From Micromonospora rifamycinica (GTDB lineage: Bacteria; Actinomycetota; Actinomycetes; Mycobacteriales; Micromonosporaceae): 64,000 nucleotides of DNA. The notes under the pieces are model-generated. The model was not told the DNA's origin, did no database searches, and worked only from the letters and a program-made list of their open reading frames with translations. Below, one piece after another: positions 53,800 to 63,999 of this stretch (position 1 is the stretch's first letter; the number at the start of each line of letters is the position of its first letter). The stretch covers positions 3,038,001 to 3,102,000 of the forward strand of contig NZ_LT607752.1 of assembly GCF_900090265.1 (NCBI RefSeq), written 5' to 3'. The translations under genes were made by a program, and so were the position numbers.

Positions 53800-56477
53800 A
53801 TGAGTCGGTGGGGTTTCGTCGGCCGTACGGATGAACTCACCCGGCTGCGGGCCGCGGTGCGCGAGGGCCGGGGGCGCGGGCTCTTCGTCAGCGGCAGCGC
53901 CGGCATCGGCAAGAGCCGGCTGCTGCGGGAGGGGGTGGCCGCCCTTCCCCCGACCGGTACGCGCTGTCGTTCGTCGCGGCCAGCACCGCCACCTCGGCGC
54001 TGCCCTTCGGCGGGCTCGCCCCGGTGCTGCCGGCCGAGCAGCCGGCCGGCCTCTCCCCCGCCGGCGTGCTGCGCTGGGGGGTCGACGTGCTGCGGGAACA
54101 GGCCGCCGGGCGGCGCATCGTGCTCGCCATCGACGACGCCCACCTGCTCGACCCCCCGTCGGCGGCCCTGGTCCACCTGCTCGCCCGCGCGGAGAACACC
54201 ACAGTGCTGGGGACGCTGCGCAGCGGCGAGCAGATCCCGCTGCCCGTCCGGGCACTGTGGACCGACGACCTGGTCGAACACACCGAACTGGCCCCGCTCG
54301 GGCCGGCCGACACCACCGACCTGCTCGCCGCCATCCTGACCGGGCCGGTCGACGCCGGCACCGCCGAACGGCTGTTCCGGCTCTCCGCCGGCAACCCGCT
54401 GCTGCTCCGCGAGCTGGTGCTGGCCGCCTCCGCCGGAGGCGAGCTGGTCCGCAGCTACGGACTCTGGCGGTGGACCGGGCGACTCGAACTGGCCCCCAGC
54501 CTCACCGACCTCGTCGACACCCGGATCGGGCGGCTGGAGCCCGGTGTCCGGACCGTGGTCGAGCTGGTCGCCTTCGGCGAACCCCTCGGCCTGCACCTGC
54601 TCGAACAGGCTGCCGACCCGGCCGACGTGGAGGCGGCCGAGGAGCGTGGCCTGATCAGCGTGGGTGCGGGCGGCCGGCGGGCCGACGCGCGGCTCGCCCA
54701 CCCGCTCTACGGTGAGGTGATCCGCCGGCGGTGCCCGGTCAGCCGGACCCGTCGCCTCCAGGCCCAGCTCGCCGAGCGGCTGGAACGGGTCGGTGCCCGC
54801 CGCCGCGGTGACCTGCTGCGGGTGGCGGTGTGGCGGTTGAACTCCGGCACCGCCCAGGACCCGGCGCTGCTGCTCGACGCGGCCGGTCAGGCGTTCACCC
54901 GGTACGACGTGCCGCTGGCCACCCGGCTGGCGCGGGCCGCGCTCGACGCCGACGGCGGCTTCCCCGCGGCCGAGCTGCTCGCCACCCTGCTGATGTTCGG
55001 CGACCGGCCGGCGGAGGCCGTCGACGTGCTCGACGGGGTGGCCGACGACGTCGTCTCGGAGGAGCGGCGGTGCCGCTGGCTGACCGTGCACGGGATGGTC
55101 GGCTACTGGGGCCTGAGTCGGCAGTCCACGGTGGACACCCTCGCGGCGGCCGGTCACACCCTGGCCGACCCCGGCCACCGGGCCCGGCTGCGCGCCTTCG
55201 AGGCGATCATGCGGCTACACGGCCTGGACGTCGACACCGCGGTGCGGATCAGCCGGTCGGTGCTGGACCATCCGGCGGCCGGCGTCGCGGCCCGGGAGCT
55301 GGCCCGGTCCACCGTCGCCCATGCCGACGCGGCGCGGGGCCGGTTCCTGGCCAACGCCGCGGCGATCGACCGGGTGCAGGCCGAGGCGGCGAACTGGCGG
55401 GCCGACATGCCGTACCTGCACCTGGCCATGGAACTGGCCCGGGGCACCCGGCTGACGCTCACCGGGGACCTCGCCGGCATCGACGCCATCGTGGCCGACG
55501 AGTTCGCCGACCAGGCCGACGCCGGGGACTTCCGGCTCGGCACCGGCTACCTGTCCATCCTCCAGGCGTACGCGGCGCGGCTGCGCGGTCGCGGCGACGA
55601 CGCGCTCAGGGCCAGCCTCGACGCCTGCGTGGTGCTCGCCACCAGCCGGGTCTTCGCGGGCCTCGCGCATGCCGAGCGCGCCCAGGCGGCGGCGCTGCGC
55701 GGCGACGAGGCGACCGCGCGGGAGGCGATGGCCGAGGCCGACCGGGTCCAGACCCCCGGCATGGCGGTCCTCCAGCCCTGGCTGGAGCAGGCCCGGGGCT
55801 CGGTGCTGGCCGCCGGTGGCGACCTGACCGGGGCCGCCGGGCACCTCGGCGAGCTGGCCGGCCGGCTGCACGCCGACGGTCTCGCCGGCCACGAGGTGCT
55901 CGTCCTGCACGATCTGGTCCGGCTCGGTCAGGCCGGCGCCCCGGTCGGGCCGGCGGGTGCCGACGGCAGCCGACGCACGGTGGCGCAGCGGCTGGCGGAT
56001 CTCACCGGGGAGGTCGACGGCGACCTGACGCCGCTGCTCGCCCGGCACGCCCGCGCCGCGGCCGAGAACGACGGATCCGCCCTGTTGGCGGCGGCCGACG
56101 ACTTCGCCAAGCTGCACCTGACACTCTGGGCGGTCGACGCCACCGCGACCGCGCTGCACGGGTGGCGGCGGGACAGGTCGACGTCGGCAGCGACCGCGCA
56201 CGAACGGCTCGCCGCCCTGCTCGCCCGCTGCGACCGGCTCCGGACCCCGGCGCTGGACGCGCTGCGGCCCGCGCTGAGCGCCCGGGAGCTGGAGGTCGCC
56301 GGCCTCGCCGCCGCCGGGGCGACCAGCCGGGTCATCGCGGGCCGGCTCTTCCTGTCGACCCGGACGGTGGAGAACCATCTCCAGCGGGTCTACGGCAAGC
56401 TCGGCATCACCAGCCGTGCCCAGCTGGGCGCGGCACTGCGGTCGGTCCCGGGGCACGACGGCGGCGCGACCGGGTGA
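53800..56477 (+). pseudogene. LuxR-family ATPase regulator with a one-base frameshift
   Basis: The N-terminus from ATG 53800 (MSRWGFVGRTDELTRLRAAV) holds Walker A GSAGIGKSRLL. After ALPP, at the C-run 53947-53951, the frame is lost. Adding one C gives PPDRYALSFVAAS and joins the open frame that runs to 56477. That frame has Walker B RIVLAIDDAHLLD, helical repeats and a C-terminal LuxR helix-turn-helix (LSARELEVAGLAAAGATSRV; TVENHLQRVYGKLGITSRAQ). The restored protein of about 892 residues is a typical LAL-type regulator. Either the gene is freshly broken or the C-run was miscounted in sequencing. Confidence 0.85.
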
Positions 56478-56481
56478 ACTC

Positions 56482-56487
56482 TAGGCT
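56482..56487 (+). promoter_or_regulatory. -10 box TAGGCT of pncB (leaderless)
   Basis: TAGGCT ends 6 nt before the GTG start at 56494 and lies just after the LuxR stop. Confidence 0.5.
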
Positions 56488-56493
56488 GGGCTG

Positions 56494-57780
56494 GTGAACC
56501 GTCTTCGTCCCGCGCTGCTGACCGACCACTACGAGCTGACCATGGTCAGTGCCGCCCTGCGGGACGGCACCGCCGACCGCCGCTGCACCTTCGAGGTGTT
56601 CAGCCGGCGGCTGCCCACCGGACGTCGGTACGGCGTGGTCGCCGGGACCGGCCGCCTGATCGACATGATCAGGGAGTTCCGGTTCGCCCCGGAGGAGGTC
56701 GAGTTCCTGCTCCGCACCGGGGTGGTCGACGAACCGGCCGCCCGCTGGCTGGCCGGCTACCGCTTCACCGGCGACATCGACGGGTACGCCGAGGGTGAGC
56801 TGTTCTTCCCCGGCTCCCCGATCCTCACCGTCTCCGGCGGCTTCGCCGAGTGCGTGGTGCTGGAGACCCTGGTGCTGTCGGTGCTCAACCACGACTGCGC
56901 GGTGGCCGCGGCGGCCGCCCGGATGGTCACCGCGGCCCGCGGCCGGGCGCTGATCGAGATGGGTTCCCGGCGGGCGCACGAGGAGGCGGCGGTGGCCGCC
57001 GCGCGGGCGGCGTACCTGGCCGGTTTCCGGTTCACCTCCAACCTCGCCGCCGGCCAGCGGTACGGCATCCCCACCGCCGGGACCGCCGCGCACGCGTTCA
57101 CCCTGCTGCACGACGACGAGCGGACGGCGTTCGCGTCGCAGGTCGCCACGCTGGGCCGGGACACCACGCTGCTGGTCGACACGTACGACATCAGCCAGGG
57201 CATCCGGACCGCCATCGAGGTGGCCGGGCCGCAGCTGCGGGCGGTCCGGATCGACTCCGGCGATCTCGCGGTCATCGCCCAGCAGTCCCGGGAACTGCTC
57301 GACTCGCTCGGTGCCACCGAGACCAAGATCATCGTGTCGGGTGACCTCGACGAGTACGCCATCGCCGCCCTCGCCGCCGAGCCGGTCGACATGTACGGCG
57401 CGGGCACCGCCGTGGTCACCGGGTCCGGGGCGCCCACCGCCAGCCTGGTCTACAAGCTGGTCGAGGTGGACGGGCGGCCGGTGGTCAAGCGCTCCGAGAA
57501 CAAGGGCACCATCGGCGGCCGGAAGGTCGCGGTACGTCGGCACAAGCCCACCGGCACGGCCACCGAGGAGATCGTCGTCTCGCAGGGCGTACCTGACCGG
57601 CGGGCCAACGACCGGCTGCTCCAGCACTCGTTCGTGGTCGACGGCGAACCGGTCGACCTGCCGGGCATCGAGCAGTCCCGCGAGCACCTGCGGGAGTGCC
57701 TGATCTCCATCCCGTGGGAGGGGCTGAAGCTCTCGGCCGGTGATCCGGCGATCCCGGTCACGGTCGTACCGGCCGGTTGA
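56494..57780 (+). CDS. pncB: Nicotinate phosphoribosyltransferase
   Basis: The 428-residue enzyme makes nicotinate mononucleotide from nicotinate and PRPP for NAD salvage. Blocks are LLTDHYELTMVSAALRDGTA, FEVFSRRLPTGRRYGVVAGT, IPTAGTAAHAFTLLHDDE and the PRPP site YGAGTAVVTGSGAPTASLVY. The start is a leaderless GTG. The nicotinamidase gene follows after 68 nt, so nicotinamide and nicotinate recycling are encoded together. It corresponds in position to Rv1330c. Confidence 0.94.
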   Translation: MNRLRPALLTDHYELTMVSAALRDGTADRRCTFEVFSRRLPTGRRYGVVAGTGRLIDMIREFRFAPEEVEFLLRTGVVDEPAARWLAGYRFTGDIDGYAEGELFFPGSPILTVSGGFAECVVLETLVLSVLNHDCAVAAAAARMVTAARGRALIEMGSRRAHEEAAVAAARAAYLAGFRFTSNLAAGQRYGIPTAGTAAHAFTLLHDDERTAFASQVATLGRDTTLLVDTYDISQGIRTAIEVAGPQLRAVRIDSGDLAVIAQQSRELLDSLGATETKIIVSGDLDEYAIAALAAEPVDMYGAGTAVVTGSGAPTASLVYKLVEVDGRPVVKRSENKGTIGGRKVAVRRHKPTGTATEEIVVSQGVPDRRANDRLLQHSFVVDGEPVDLPGIEQSREHLRECLISIPWEGLKLSAGDPAIPVTVVPAG

Positions 57781-57848
57781 GTCGTCGGGGCAGACTGGGT
57801 CGTGCCGCAGGTGGGGTCACCGGCGGCGAGCGGAGAGGAAGGGCACCG

Positions 57849-58430
57849 ATGGCCAACGCGCTGATCATCGTGGACGTGCAGAACGACTTCTGCGAGGGCG
57901 GTTCGCTCGCCGTCGCCGGGGGCGCGGGGGTGGCCGCCGGCATCTCCGGGTTGCTGGCGGCCGAACCGCGGCGGTGGGACCACGTGGTCGCCACCAAGGA
58001 CTACCACGTCGACCCGGGGGCGCACTTCGGCGATCCGCCGGACTACGTCGAGTCCTGGCCCCGGCACTGCGTGGTCGGCACCCCGGGCAGCGAGTTCCAC
58101 CCCGACCTGGTGACCGACCGGGTCGAGGCGGTCTTCCACAAGGGCGAGCACGCCGCCGCGTACTCCGGTTTCGAGGGGCACGCCGCCGACGGTGAGGGCC
58201 TGGCCGACTGGCTGCGCCGGCACGACGTGGACCGGGTCGACGTGGTCGGCATCGCCACCGATCACTGCGTCCGGGCCACCGCCCTGGACGCCGCCCGGGA
58301 GGGCTTCGCCACCACCGTGCTGCTCGACCTGACGGCGGCGGTCGCGCCGCCGACGCTGGACGTGGCGCTGCGGGCGATGGACGGTGCCGGGGTGACCCTG
58401 CACGGTGAGCCGGTGATCAGCGCCGCATGA
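57849..58430 (+). CDS. pncA: Nicotinamidase
   Basis: The 193-residue isochorismatase-fold enzyme starts at ATG 57849 (GAGAGGAAGG upstream). Catalytic Asp is in IIVDVQNDFCEGGSLAVAGG, the metal site in TKDYHVDPGAHF, the Lys in VFHKGEH and the nucleophile Cys in GIATDHCVRATALDAA. It converts nicotinamide to nicotinate, the substrate of PncB encoded just upstream. Confidence 0.94.
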   Translation: MANALIIVDVQNDFCEGGSLAVAGGAGVAAGISGLLAAEPRRWDHVVATKDYHVDPGAHFGDPPDYVESWPRHCVVGTPGSEFHPDLVTDRVEAVFHKGEHAAAYSGFEGHAADGEGLADWLRRHDVDRVDVVGIATDHCVRATALDAAREGFATTVLLDLTAAVAPPTLDVALRAMDGAGVTLHGEPVISAA

Positions 58431-58453
58431 GCCGGTAATCGCTTGCCGTTGTC

Positions 58454-58486
58454 GTACCTCCGGTCGAGGATGACCGCCGGAGGTAC
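58454..58486. promoter_or_regulatory. Inverted repeat GTACCTCCGG-N13-CCGGAGGTAC before the MFS gene
   Basis: The perfect 10-bp arms overlap a possible promoter (TTGCCG, 17 bp, GAGGAT) and the ribosome site of the MFS gene. It could be an operator for an unlinked repressor, or a hairpin that hides the ribosome site. Confidence 0.6.
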
Positions 58487-58494
58487 GGAGCATC

Positions 58495-59706
58495 ATGACG
58501 TTGACGCCTTACCGGAAGGCCCTGGCCCAGCCCGGCCTGCGGTCCCTGCTGCTGGTGGCGGTGCTGGCCCGCATCCCGCTCACCGCGACCGGGGTGGCCC
58601 TCACCTTCTTCGTGGTGCTGGAGCTGGGCCGGGGTTACGGAGCCGCCGGCCTGGTCGGCGCCGCGTCGGTCACCGGCGCGGCGATCGGCTCACCCCTGCT
58701 CGGCCGGCTGGTCGACCGGCGCGGCCTGCGGCCGGTGATCGCCACGACCACCATCGTCGAGGCGGTCTTCTGGGCGAGCGCCCCGACGTTGCGCCTGCCG
58801 CTGCTGCTGCCCGCCGCGTTCGTGGCCGGGTTGTTCGCGCTGCCGGTCTTCTCGGTGGTCCGGCAGTCGATCGCCGCGCTGGTCCCGGCGCAGCGTCGAC
58901 GCCCCGCGTACGCGTTGGACTCGATGTCGATGGAGCTGTCCTTCATGATCGGGCCGGCGCTGGCCGTGGCGCTCGCCACCGCCGTGTCGCCCCGGGTCGC
59001 GCTCTGGGCGATCGGCGCGGGCATCGTCTCCTCCGGCATCCTGCTCTGGCTGCTCGACCCGCCGATCCGCAGCGCCGACGAGCCGGTCGGTCCGCAGCCC
59101 CGGATTTCCCGGCGGCAGTGGCTGACCAGCCGCCTACTCGCCGTGTTCGCGGTGAGTGCCGCCGCCACCCTGGTGCTCGGCGGCACCGACGTGGCGGTGG
59201 TCGCCGTGCTGCGGGCCGGTGGCGAGGTCGGCTGGACCGGCGCGGTGCTCACCGCCTGGGCGGTCGCGTCGCTGGTCGGCGGCTTCGCGTACGGGGCCGT
59301 CCGCCGGTCCTTCTCCCCGTTGGCGTTGGCCGCCCTGCTCAGTCTCTGCACCATCCCGGTCGGGCTGGGCGGGGGTCACTGGTGGCTGCTCTGCCTGGCC
59401 CTGCTGCCGGCCGGCGCGCTCTGCGCCCCCACGATCGCGGCCACCGCCGACGCGGTCAGCCAGCTCGCCCCGGCCGGGGTACGCGGCGAGGCGATGGGCC
59501 TGCACGGCTCCGCCACCACGGTGGGCATCGCCCTCGGCGCTCCGCTGGCCGGTGCGGTGATCGACGCCTCGGTGCCGCTGTGGGGGTTCGCGGTCACCGG
59601 TGCCGTGGGGCTGCTGGTGACCCTCGTCGTGCTCCCGATGGAGCTACGTCACCGCCGCGCACCCACCACCGAACCCACCGCCGACCTGGCCCCCGCCGCC
59701 ACCTGA
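58495..59706 (+). CDS. MFS transporter (probable exporter)
   Basis: The 403-residue protein has twelve membrane segments and the MFS motif GAAIGSPLLGRLVDRRGLRP between segments 2 and 3. The family of related actinobacterial proteins is mostly annotated as drug or sugar-efflux carriers; the substrate is unknown. GGAG precedes the ATG, within or next to the inverted repeat at 58454-58486. It converges on ctaD. Confidence 0.88.
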   Translation: MTLTPYRKALAQPGLRSLLLVAVLARIPLTATGVALTFFVVLELGRGYGAAGLVGAASVTGAAIGSPLLGRLVDRRGLRPVIATTTIVEAVFWASAPTLRLPLLLPAAFVAGLFALPVFSVVRQSIAALVPAQRRRPAYALDSMSMELSFMIGPALAVALATAVSPRVALWAIGAGIVSSGILLWLLDPPIRSADEPVGPQPRISRRQWLTSRLLAVFAVSAAATLVLGGTDVAVVAVLRAGGEVGWTGAVLTAWAVASLVGGFAYGAVRRSFSPLALAALLSLCTIPVGLGGGHWWLLCLALLPAGALCAPTIAATADAVSQLAPAGVRGEAMGLHGSATTVGIALGAPLAGAVIDASVPLWGFAVTGAVGLLVTLVVLPMELRHRRAPTTEPTADLAPAAT

Positions 59707-59747
59707 CCCGGCAGGGCAGCAGGGCGAGGGACGATAACTTCTCTCGC

Positions 59748-59795
59748 GAGCGGTATGCCACAGCGTCATCTTTATGACGCTGTGGCATACCGCTC
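59748..59795. repeat. Perfect 22-bp-arm palindrome within a longer imperfect one
   Basis: The arms (59748-59769 and 59774-59795) are exact complements around CTTT. Outside them pairing continues imperfectly (CTCTCG repeats) to about 59728 and 59818, making a structure of about 90 bp. It lies in the convergent space between the MFS gene and ctaD. It may work as a terminator or be a MITE-like element. Confidence 0.8.
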
Positions 59796-59908
59796 TTTCG
59801 AGAGAGTGTCGCTCCGGCGGCCACACGTTCCGGAGCAAGCCAACCCCGACCCCACCAACGGCCGGCGCGGAACGCCGGCCGCGACCGACGACGGCCCGTC
59901 CCGGGAAT

Positions 59909-59952
59909 GCCGACGGGCGTCGCACCCCGGGTGGGGTACGACGCCCGTCGGC
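59909..59952 (-). terminator. Terminator hairpin of ctaD
   Basis: A 14-bp perfect stem (GCCGACGGGCGTCG and its complement) continues inside as ACCCC/GGGGT. It starts 15 nt beyond the ctaD stop on the minus strand. A second 9-bp hairpin lies at 59859-59881. Confidence 0.8.
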
Positions 59953-59967
59953 GGTGTACGTGCGGCG

Positions 59968-61725
59968 TCAGCGCCGGTCGAGGTTCCCGGCGGTGTCCTC
60001 CTGGTAGCTGGCACCACCGTTGACCTCGCTGGTCAGCGGCTTGGCACCACCCTCCGGCGGGCCGGCGAGGCTCTGGCCGGCGGCCAGCTCGGGGAACTTC
60101 GCGTCGAACGCCGGGCGCTCGGAACGGATCCGGGGCATCCGGTCGAAGTTGCGCAGCGGCGGCGGGGAGCTGGTCGCCCACTCCAGCGAGTTGCCGTGGC
60201 CCCACGGGTCGTCCACCTCGACGACCGGGCCGGTCTTGTACGACTTCCAGCAGTTCCAGATGAACGGCAGGGTCGAGATGCCGGTGATGAACGCGCCGAT
60301 CGTGGAGATCATGTTGAGCGTGGTGAAGCCGTCGCTGGGCAGGTAGTCGGCGTACCGCCGGGGCATGCCCTCGTTGCCCAGCCAGTGCTGCACCAGGAAC
60401 GTGGTGTGGAAGCCGATCATGGTGAGCCAGAAGTGGATCTTGCCCAGTCGCTCGTCGAGCATCCGGCCGAACATCTTCGGGAACCAGAAGTAGATGCCGG
60501 CGAACACCGCGAACACGATCGTGCCGAACAGCACGTAGTGGAAGTGCGCCACCACGAAGTACGAGTCGTGCAGGTGGAAGTCGAGCGGCGGGCTGGCCAG
60601 CAGCACCCCGGTCAGGCCACCGAAGAGGAAGGTCACCAGGAAGCCGATGGCGAACAGCATCGGCGTCTCGAAGGTGATCTGCCCCCGCCACATGGTGCCG
60701 ATCCAGTTGAAGAACTTCATCCCCGTCGGCACGGCGATCAGGTAGCTGAGGAAGCTGAAGAACGGCAGCAGCACCTGGCCGGTGGCGAACATGTGGTGCG
60801 CCCAGACGCTCATCGACAGCGCGGCGATGGCGATGGTGGCGGCGACGAGGCCCTTGTAGCCGAAGATCGGCTTACGGGAGAAGACCGGGATGACCTCGGT
60901 GATGATGCCGAAGAACGGCAGCGCGATGATGTAGACCTCGGGGTGGCCGAAGAACCAGAACAGGTGCTGCCACAGCATCGGGCCGCCGGTGGCCGGGTCG
61001 TACACGTGGGCGCCGAGCAGCCGGTCCGCGGCGAGCGCGAAGAGCGCGGCGGCCAGCAGCGGGAAGACGAGGATCGCCAGCAGGCTGGTGACCAGCATGT
61101 TCCACGTGAAGATCGGCATCCGGAACATGGTCATGCCGGGCGCACGCAGGGTCAGGATCGTGGTGATCAGGTTGACCGCGCCGAGGATGGTGCCCAGACC
61201 GGAGATGGCCAGGCCGACCACCCACATGTTCGCGCCGACGCCCGGCGAGTGCTCGACGGTGCTCAGCGGGGTGTAGGCGGTCCAGCCGAAGTCGGCCGCG
61301 CCACCGGGGCTGAGGAAACCGGCGGTCGCCATGGTGCCGCCGAAGAGGTACAGCCAGTAGGCGAAGGCGTTCAGCCGGGGGAACGAGACGTCGGGGGCGC
61401 CGATCTGCAGCGGCACGACGTAGTTGGCGAACGCGAACACGATCGGCGTCGCGAAGAACAGCAGCATGATCGTGCCGTGCATGGTGAACAGCTGGTTGTA
61501 CTGCTCGGGCGACAGGAACTGCAGGCCCGGTCGCGCCAGCTCGGCTCGCATGATCAGGGCCATCAGGCCGCCGATCATGAAGAACACGAACGCGGTGACC
61601 ATGTACATGATCCCGATCTGCTTCGCGTCCGTGGTGCGCAGCAGCCGCGCGATGGCCGACCCCTTGACCGGCTCTCGGACCGGCCATGGCCGGGTCACGA
61701 CCGGCTTGGGTGCGACGGTGGTCAC
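59968..61725 (-). CDS. ctaD: Cytochrome c oxidase subunit I
   Basis: The 585-residue protein starts at GTG 61725, with GGAGG 6 nt upstream. It has twelve membrane segments and the metal sites of the aa3 oxidase: [16 protein letters not shown] for haem a, [20 protein letters not shown] with the Tyr-His link at Cu[14 protein letters not shown], and [17 protein letters not shown]. It reduces oxygen to water and pumps protons in the respiratory chain. The C-terminal tail is Pro/Gly-rich, as in other actinobacterial CtaD. The other oxidase subunits are not in the window. Confidence 0.97.
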   Translation of the reverse strand: MTTVAPKPVVTRPWPVREPVKGSAIARLLRTTDAKQIGIMYMVTAFVFFMIGGLMALIMRAELARPGLQFLSPEQYNQLFTMHGTIMLLFFATPIVFAFANYVVPLQIGAPDVSFPRLNAFAYWLYLFGGTMATAGFLSPGGAADFGWTAYTPLSTVEHSPGVGANMWVVGLAISGLGTILGAVNLITTILTLRAPGMTMFRMPIFTWNMLVTSLLAILVFPLLAAALFALAADRLLGAHVYDPATGGPMLWQHLFWFFGHPEVYIIALPFFGIITEVIPVFSRKPIFGYKGLVAATIAIAALSMSVWAHHMFATGQVLLPFFSFLSYLIAVPTGMKFFNWIGTMWRGQITFETPMLFAIGFLVTFLFGGLTGVLLASPPLDFHLHDSYFVVAHFHYVLFGTIVFAVFAGIYFWFPKMFGRMLDERLGKIHFWLTMIGFHTTFLVQHWLGNEGMPRRYADYLPSDGFTTLNMISTIGAFITGISTLPFIWNCWKSYKTGPVVEVDDPWGHGNSLEWATSSPPPLRNFDRMPRIRSERPAFDAKFPELAAGQSLAGPPEGGAKPLTSEVNGGASYQEDTAGNLDRR

Positions 61726-61862
61726 GAATGGCCTCCGGTTCTCGGTTGTCCCGCTCGGCACGCGTCGTCAGCTGCGGGCCGTCATCCGAAAGGATGTTAG
61801 TCCCCGGTAGGTGGCAGCACCGCTCGGGGTGCTCTGGCACCATGTCCGGCCGCCGGTCGCGG

Positions 61863-62969
61863 CTACAGCGGGCCGACCAGCAGTCGGTAGTGCTCGCCGA
61901 AGATCCGCCCGCCCCGCCCGCGCAGCAACGGGTCGCGCAGCGCCGGCGGCACGTCGCGGGTGCGGTTGCGGTCCCGGGTCCGGTCCCGCACCCATCGGGT
62001 ACGCGGACGACGACGGCTCTCGTACGCCACCAGGGCCGCCTCGACGCCACCGGCGGCCCGGAGCGACTCGGCGAGCACCACCGCGTCCTCCAGCGCCATC
62101 GCGATCCCCTGGGACAGCGTCGGCGCGGTGGCGTGCGCGGCGTCGCCGACCAGCAGCACCCGGCCCCGGTGCCAGCGACCCAGCTCGACCTCGTCGGTGA
62201 GCCCGACCTGCACGTCGTGCCAGGCGGTCAGCACCGCCGGGACCGGTCCCCCGTAGCCGCCGAAGAGTTCACGCAGCCGGGCGACCGGGTCGGCCGGAGC
62301 GACGGTGCCGGCCTCGTCGGCGTAGCAGTAGAGCCGCCCGGCCCCGAGCGGCACCACCAGGAAGCCGGCCCGCCGCCCGAGCAGCGCCGTCCAGTCCGCG
62401 ACGTCCGGGCCGTCGCGCACCACCCCCCGGTAGACCACCTGGCCGGCGGCCCGGGGCGGGCCGCCGAGCCCGGCCAGGGCGCGGACCGCGGAGCGGGGCC
62501 CGTCGGCGCCGATCACCAGGTCGTACTCGCCGCCGGTGCCGTCGGTGAAGGTCACCGCGACCCCGGTCGGCAGCAGTTCGACGGTGTTCACCTCGGCGCC
62601 GTGCCGGACCGCGCCGCCCGCGCCGCTGAGCAGCACCTGGTAGAGGTCGCGGCGGGGCAGTGCCCGGCACTCGCCCACCCCGGCCCAGAGCGCGTCGAGG
62701 TCCACCTCGCAGAGCGGGTCGCCGGCGGCGTCGAGGAAGCGCTGGCGGCGGATCACCTGCCCGAGTGGTCGGACCGGGCCGTCGAGGTCCAGGCCACGCA
62801 ACGCACGGGCGGCGTTGCCGGGCAGGTAGAGACCGGTGTCGGTCAGCTCGTTCGGAGGTAGTTTCTCGGTCACGTCCGGCCGGAAGCCCGCCAACCGCAG
62901 GGCCCGGGCGACGGCCAGACCGGCGATGCCCGCACCGACGACGAGGATGCGCAGGGGAGAGCCACCCAT
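61863..62969 (-). CDS. FAD-dependent monooxygenase
   Basis: The 368-residue flavoprotein has the FAD-binding ILVVGAGIAGLAVARALRLA, the second fingerprint YDLVIGADGPRSAVRAL and GRVLLVGDAAHATAPTLSQG, the GD motif that binds the ribityl chain. It belongs to the 3-hydroxybenzoate/PHBH-like aromatic hydroxylase group. The substrate is unknown. GGAGG lies 11 nt before the ATG. It is divergent from the IclR regulator gene, which probably controls it. Confidence 0.9.
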   Translation of the reverse strand: MGGSPLRILVVGAGIAGLAVARALRLAGFRPDVTEKLPPNELTDTGLYLPGNAARALRGLDLDGPVRPLGQVIRRQRFLDAAGDPLCEVDLDALWAGVGECRALPRRDLYQVLLSGAGGAVRHGAEVNTVELLPTGVAVTFTDGTGGEYDLVIGADGPRSAVRALAGLGGPPRAAGQVVYRGVVRDGPDVADWTALLGRRAGFLVVPLGAGRLYCYADEAGTVAPADPVARLRELFGGYGGPVPAVLTAWHDVQVGLTDEVELGRWHRGRVLLVGDAAHATAPTLSQGIAMALEDAVVLAESLRAAGGVEAALVAYESRRRPRTRWVRDRTRDRNRTRDVPPALRDPLLRGRGGRIFGEHYRLLVGPL

Positions 62970-63150
62970 GGTGGTGTACGCCTCCGGAGGGGATCGGTAC
63001 GCGGTGAAGGCAAGACACTACTCCGCGCGATCGGAGCACACCAGAGGCGTTGATCCTGACCTCCGGCGCAGCCGGAACGAACCAGAAACTCGTCCAGGCG
63101 GTGGAACGTCGTTCGAGGGAGGTGCACTCCTGGGCCGGACGCCGTGCGTC

Positions 63151-63162
63151 TCACTACAGTGA
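63151..63162. promoter_or_regulatory. Promoter -10 with a palindrome before the IclR-family gene
   Basis: TACAGT (63155-63160) ends 6 nt before the GTG at 63167. The palindrome TCACT-AC-AGTGA overlaps it, which fits self-regulation. Confidence 0.5.
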
Positions 63163-63166
63163 CGCC

Positions 63167-63946
63167 GTGACGACGGACGAGTCGTACCGGTCGGTCAAGT
63201 CGGCAGGGCGGGCGCTGGACGTGCTGGAGGCGCTGGCCGCCCCGCAGGGGCCCCGGTCGCCGGTGGAGCTGAGCCGGGCGCTGGGCATTCCCAAGAGCAG
63301 CCTGCACGCCATCCTGCGGACCCTGCTGGACCGCGACTGGGTGGCCGTCGACCCGACCGGGACCAGGTTCTCCGTGGGGCTGCGGGCGCTAGAGGTCGGT
63401 GCGGCGTTCCTCGTCGGTGCGGACGCCGCCGCCCTGTACGACGTCACCCTGGACCGGCTGGCCGAGCACTCCGGCGAGACGGTCCAGCTCTACCGCCTCG
63501 ACCGCGGTGCGGTGGTGCTGCTGGCCAGGCGGGACTCGGCGCACATCGTCCGGCCGGTCTGCGCGGTGGGGCGGCGGCTGCCCGCGCACGCCACCGCGGC
63601 CGGCAAGGCGCTGCTCGCCGCCCGGACCGACGAGGAGGTCGACCGGCTGCTCCAGTGGCCGCTGCCGGCGGCCACCGGCCGGACGGTCACCACCCCGGAG
63701 GCGCTGCGCGCCGAGCTGGCCGCCGTGCGGCGGCGGGGTTGGGCCGAGGAGTGGGAGGAGTGCAGCCCGGGACTGGCGGCGGTGGCCGTGGCGGTGGCGC
63801 TGCGGGAACCGGCGGTGGACGCGATCGCGGTGGCCGCCCCGGTGGCCCGGCTGGGGCCGGAGGTGCGGACCAGGCTGGCGGCGGTGCTGCGGGAGGCGGC
63901 TACCCAGGCCCGCACGGCCCGCGCCCTACTGTCGCTCAACCCGTAG
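63167..63946 (+). CDS. IclR-family transcriptional regulator
   Basis: The 259-residue protein has an N-terminal winged helix (SVKSAGRALDVLEALAAPQG; LSRALGIPKSSLHAILRTLL) and a C-terminal GAF-like ligand domain (LPAHATAAGKALLAARTDEE; AVAVALREPAVDAIAVAAPV). IclR proteins commonly control genes for aromatic or organic-acid breakdown, which fits the divergent FAD monooxygenase. The start is a leaderless GTG; the longer frame to 63050 lacks conserved sequence. Confidence 0.93.
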   Translation: MTTDESYRSVKSAGRALDVLEALAAPQGPRSPVELSRALGIPKSSLHAILRTLLDRDWVAVDPTGTRFSVGLRALEVGAAFLVGADAAALYDVTLDRLAEHSGETVQLYRLDRGAVVLLARRDSAHIVRPVCAVGRRLPAHATAAGKALLAARTDEEVDRLLQWPLPAATGRTVTTPEALRAELAAVRRRGWAEEWEECSPGLAAVAVAVALREPAVDAIAVAAPVARLGPEVRTRLAAVLREAATQARTARALLSLNP

Positions 63947-63981
63947 AACGCGGTTCACGTACATGGATGCGATCGGCTGTT

Positions 63982-63999
63982 AACTTAACCGGTTCAGTT
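63982..63999. promoter_or_regulatory. Operator-like dyad at the right edge
   Basis: AACTTAACCGGTTCAGTT is an 18-bp near-perfect palindrome with one mismatched pair, of the kind bound by TetR-family proteins. The gene it serves would lie right of the window. Confidence 0.45.
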
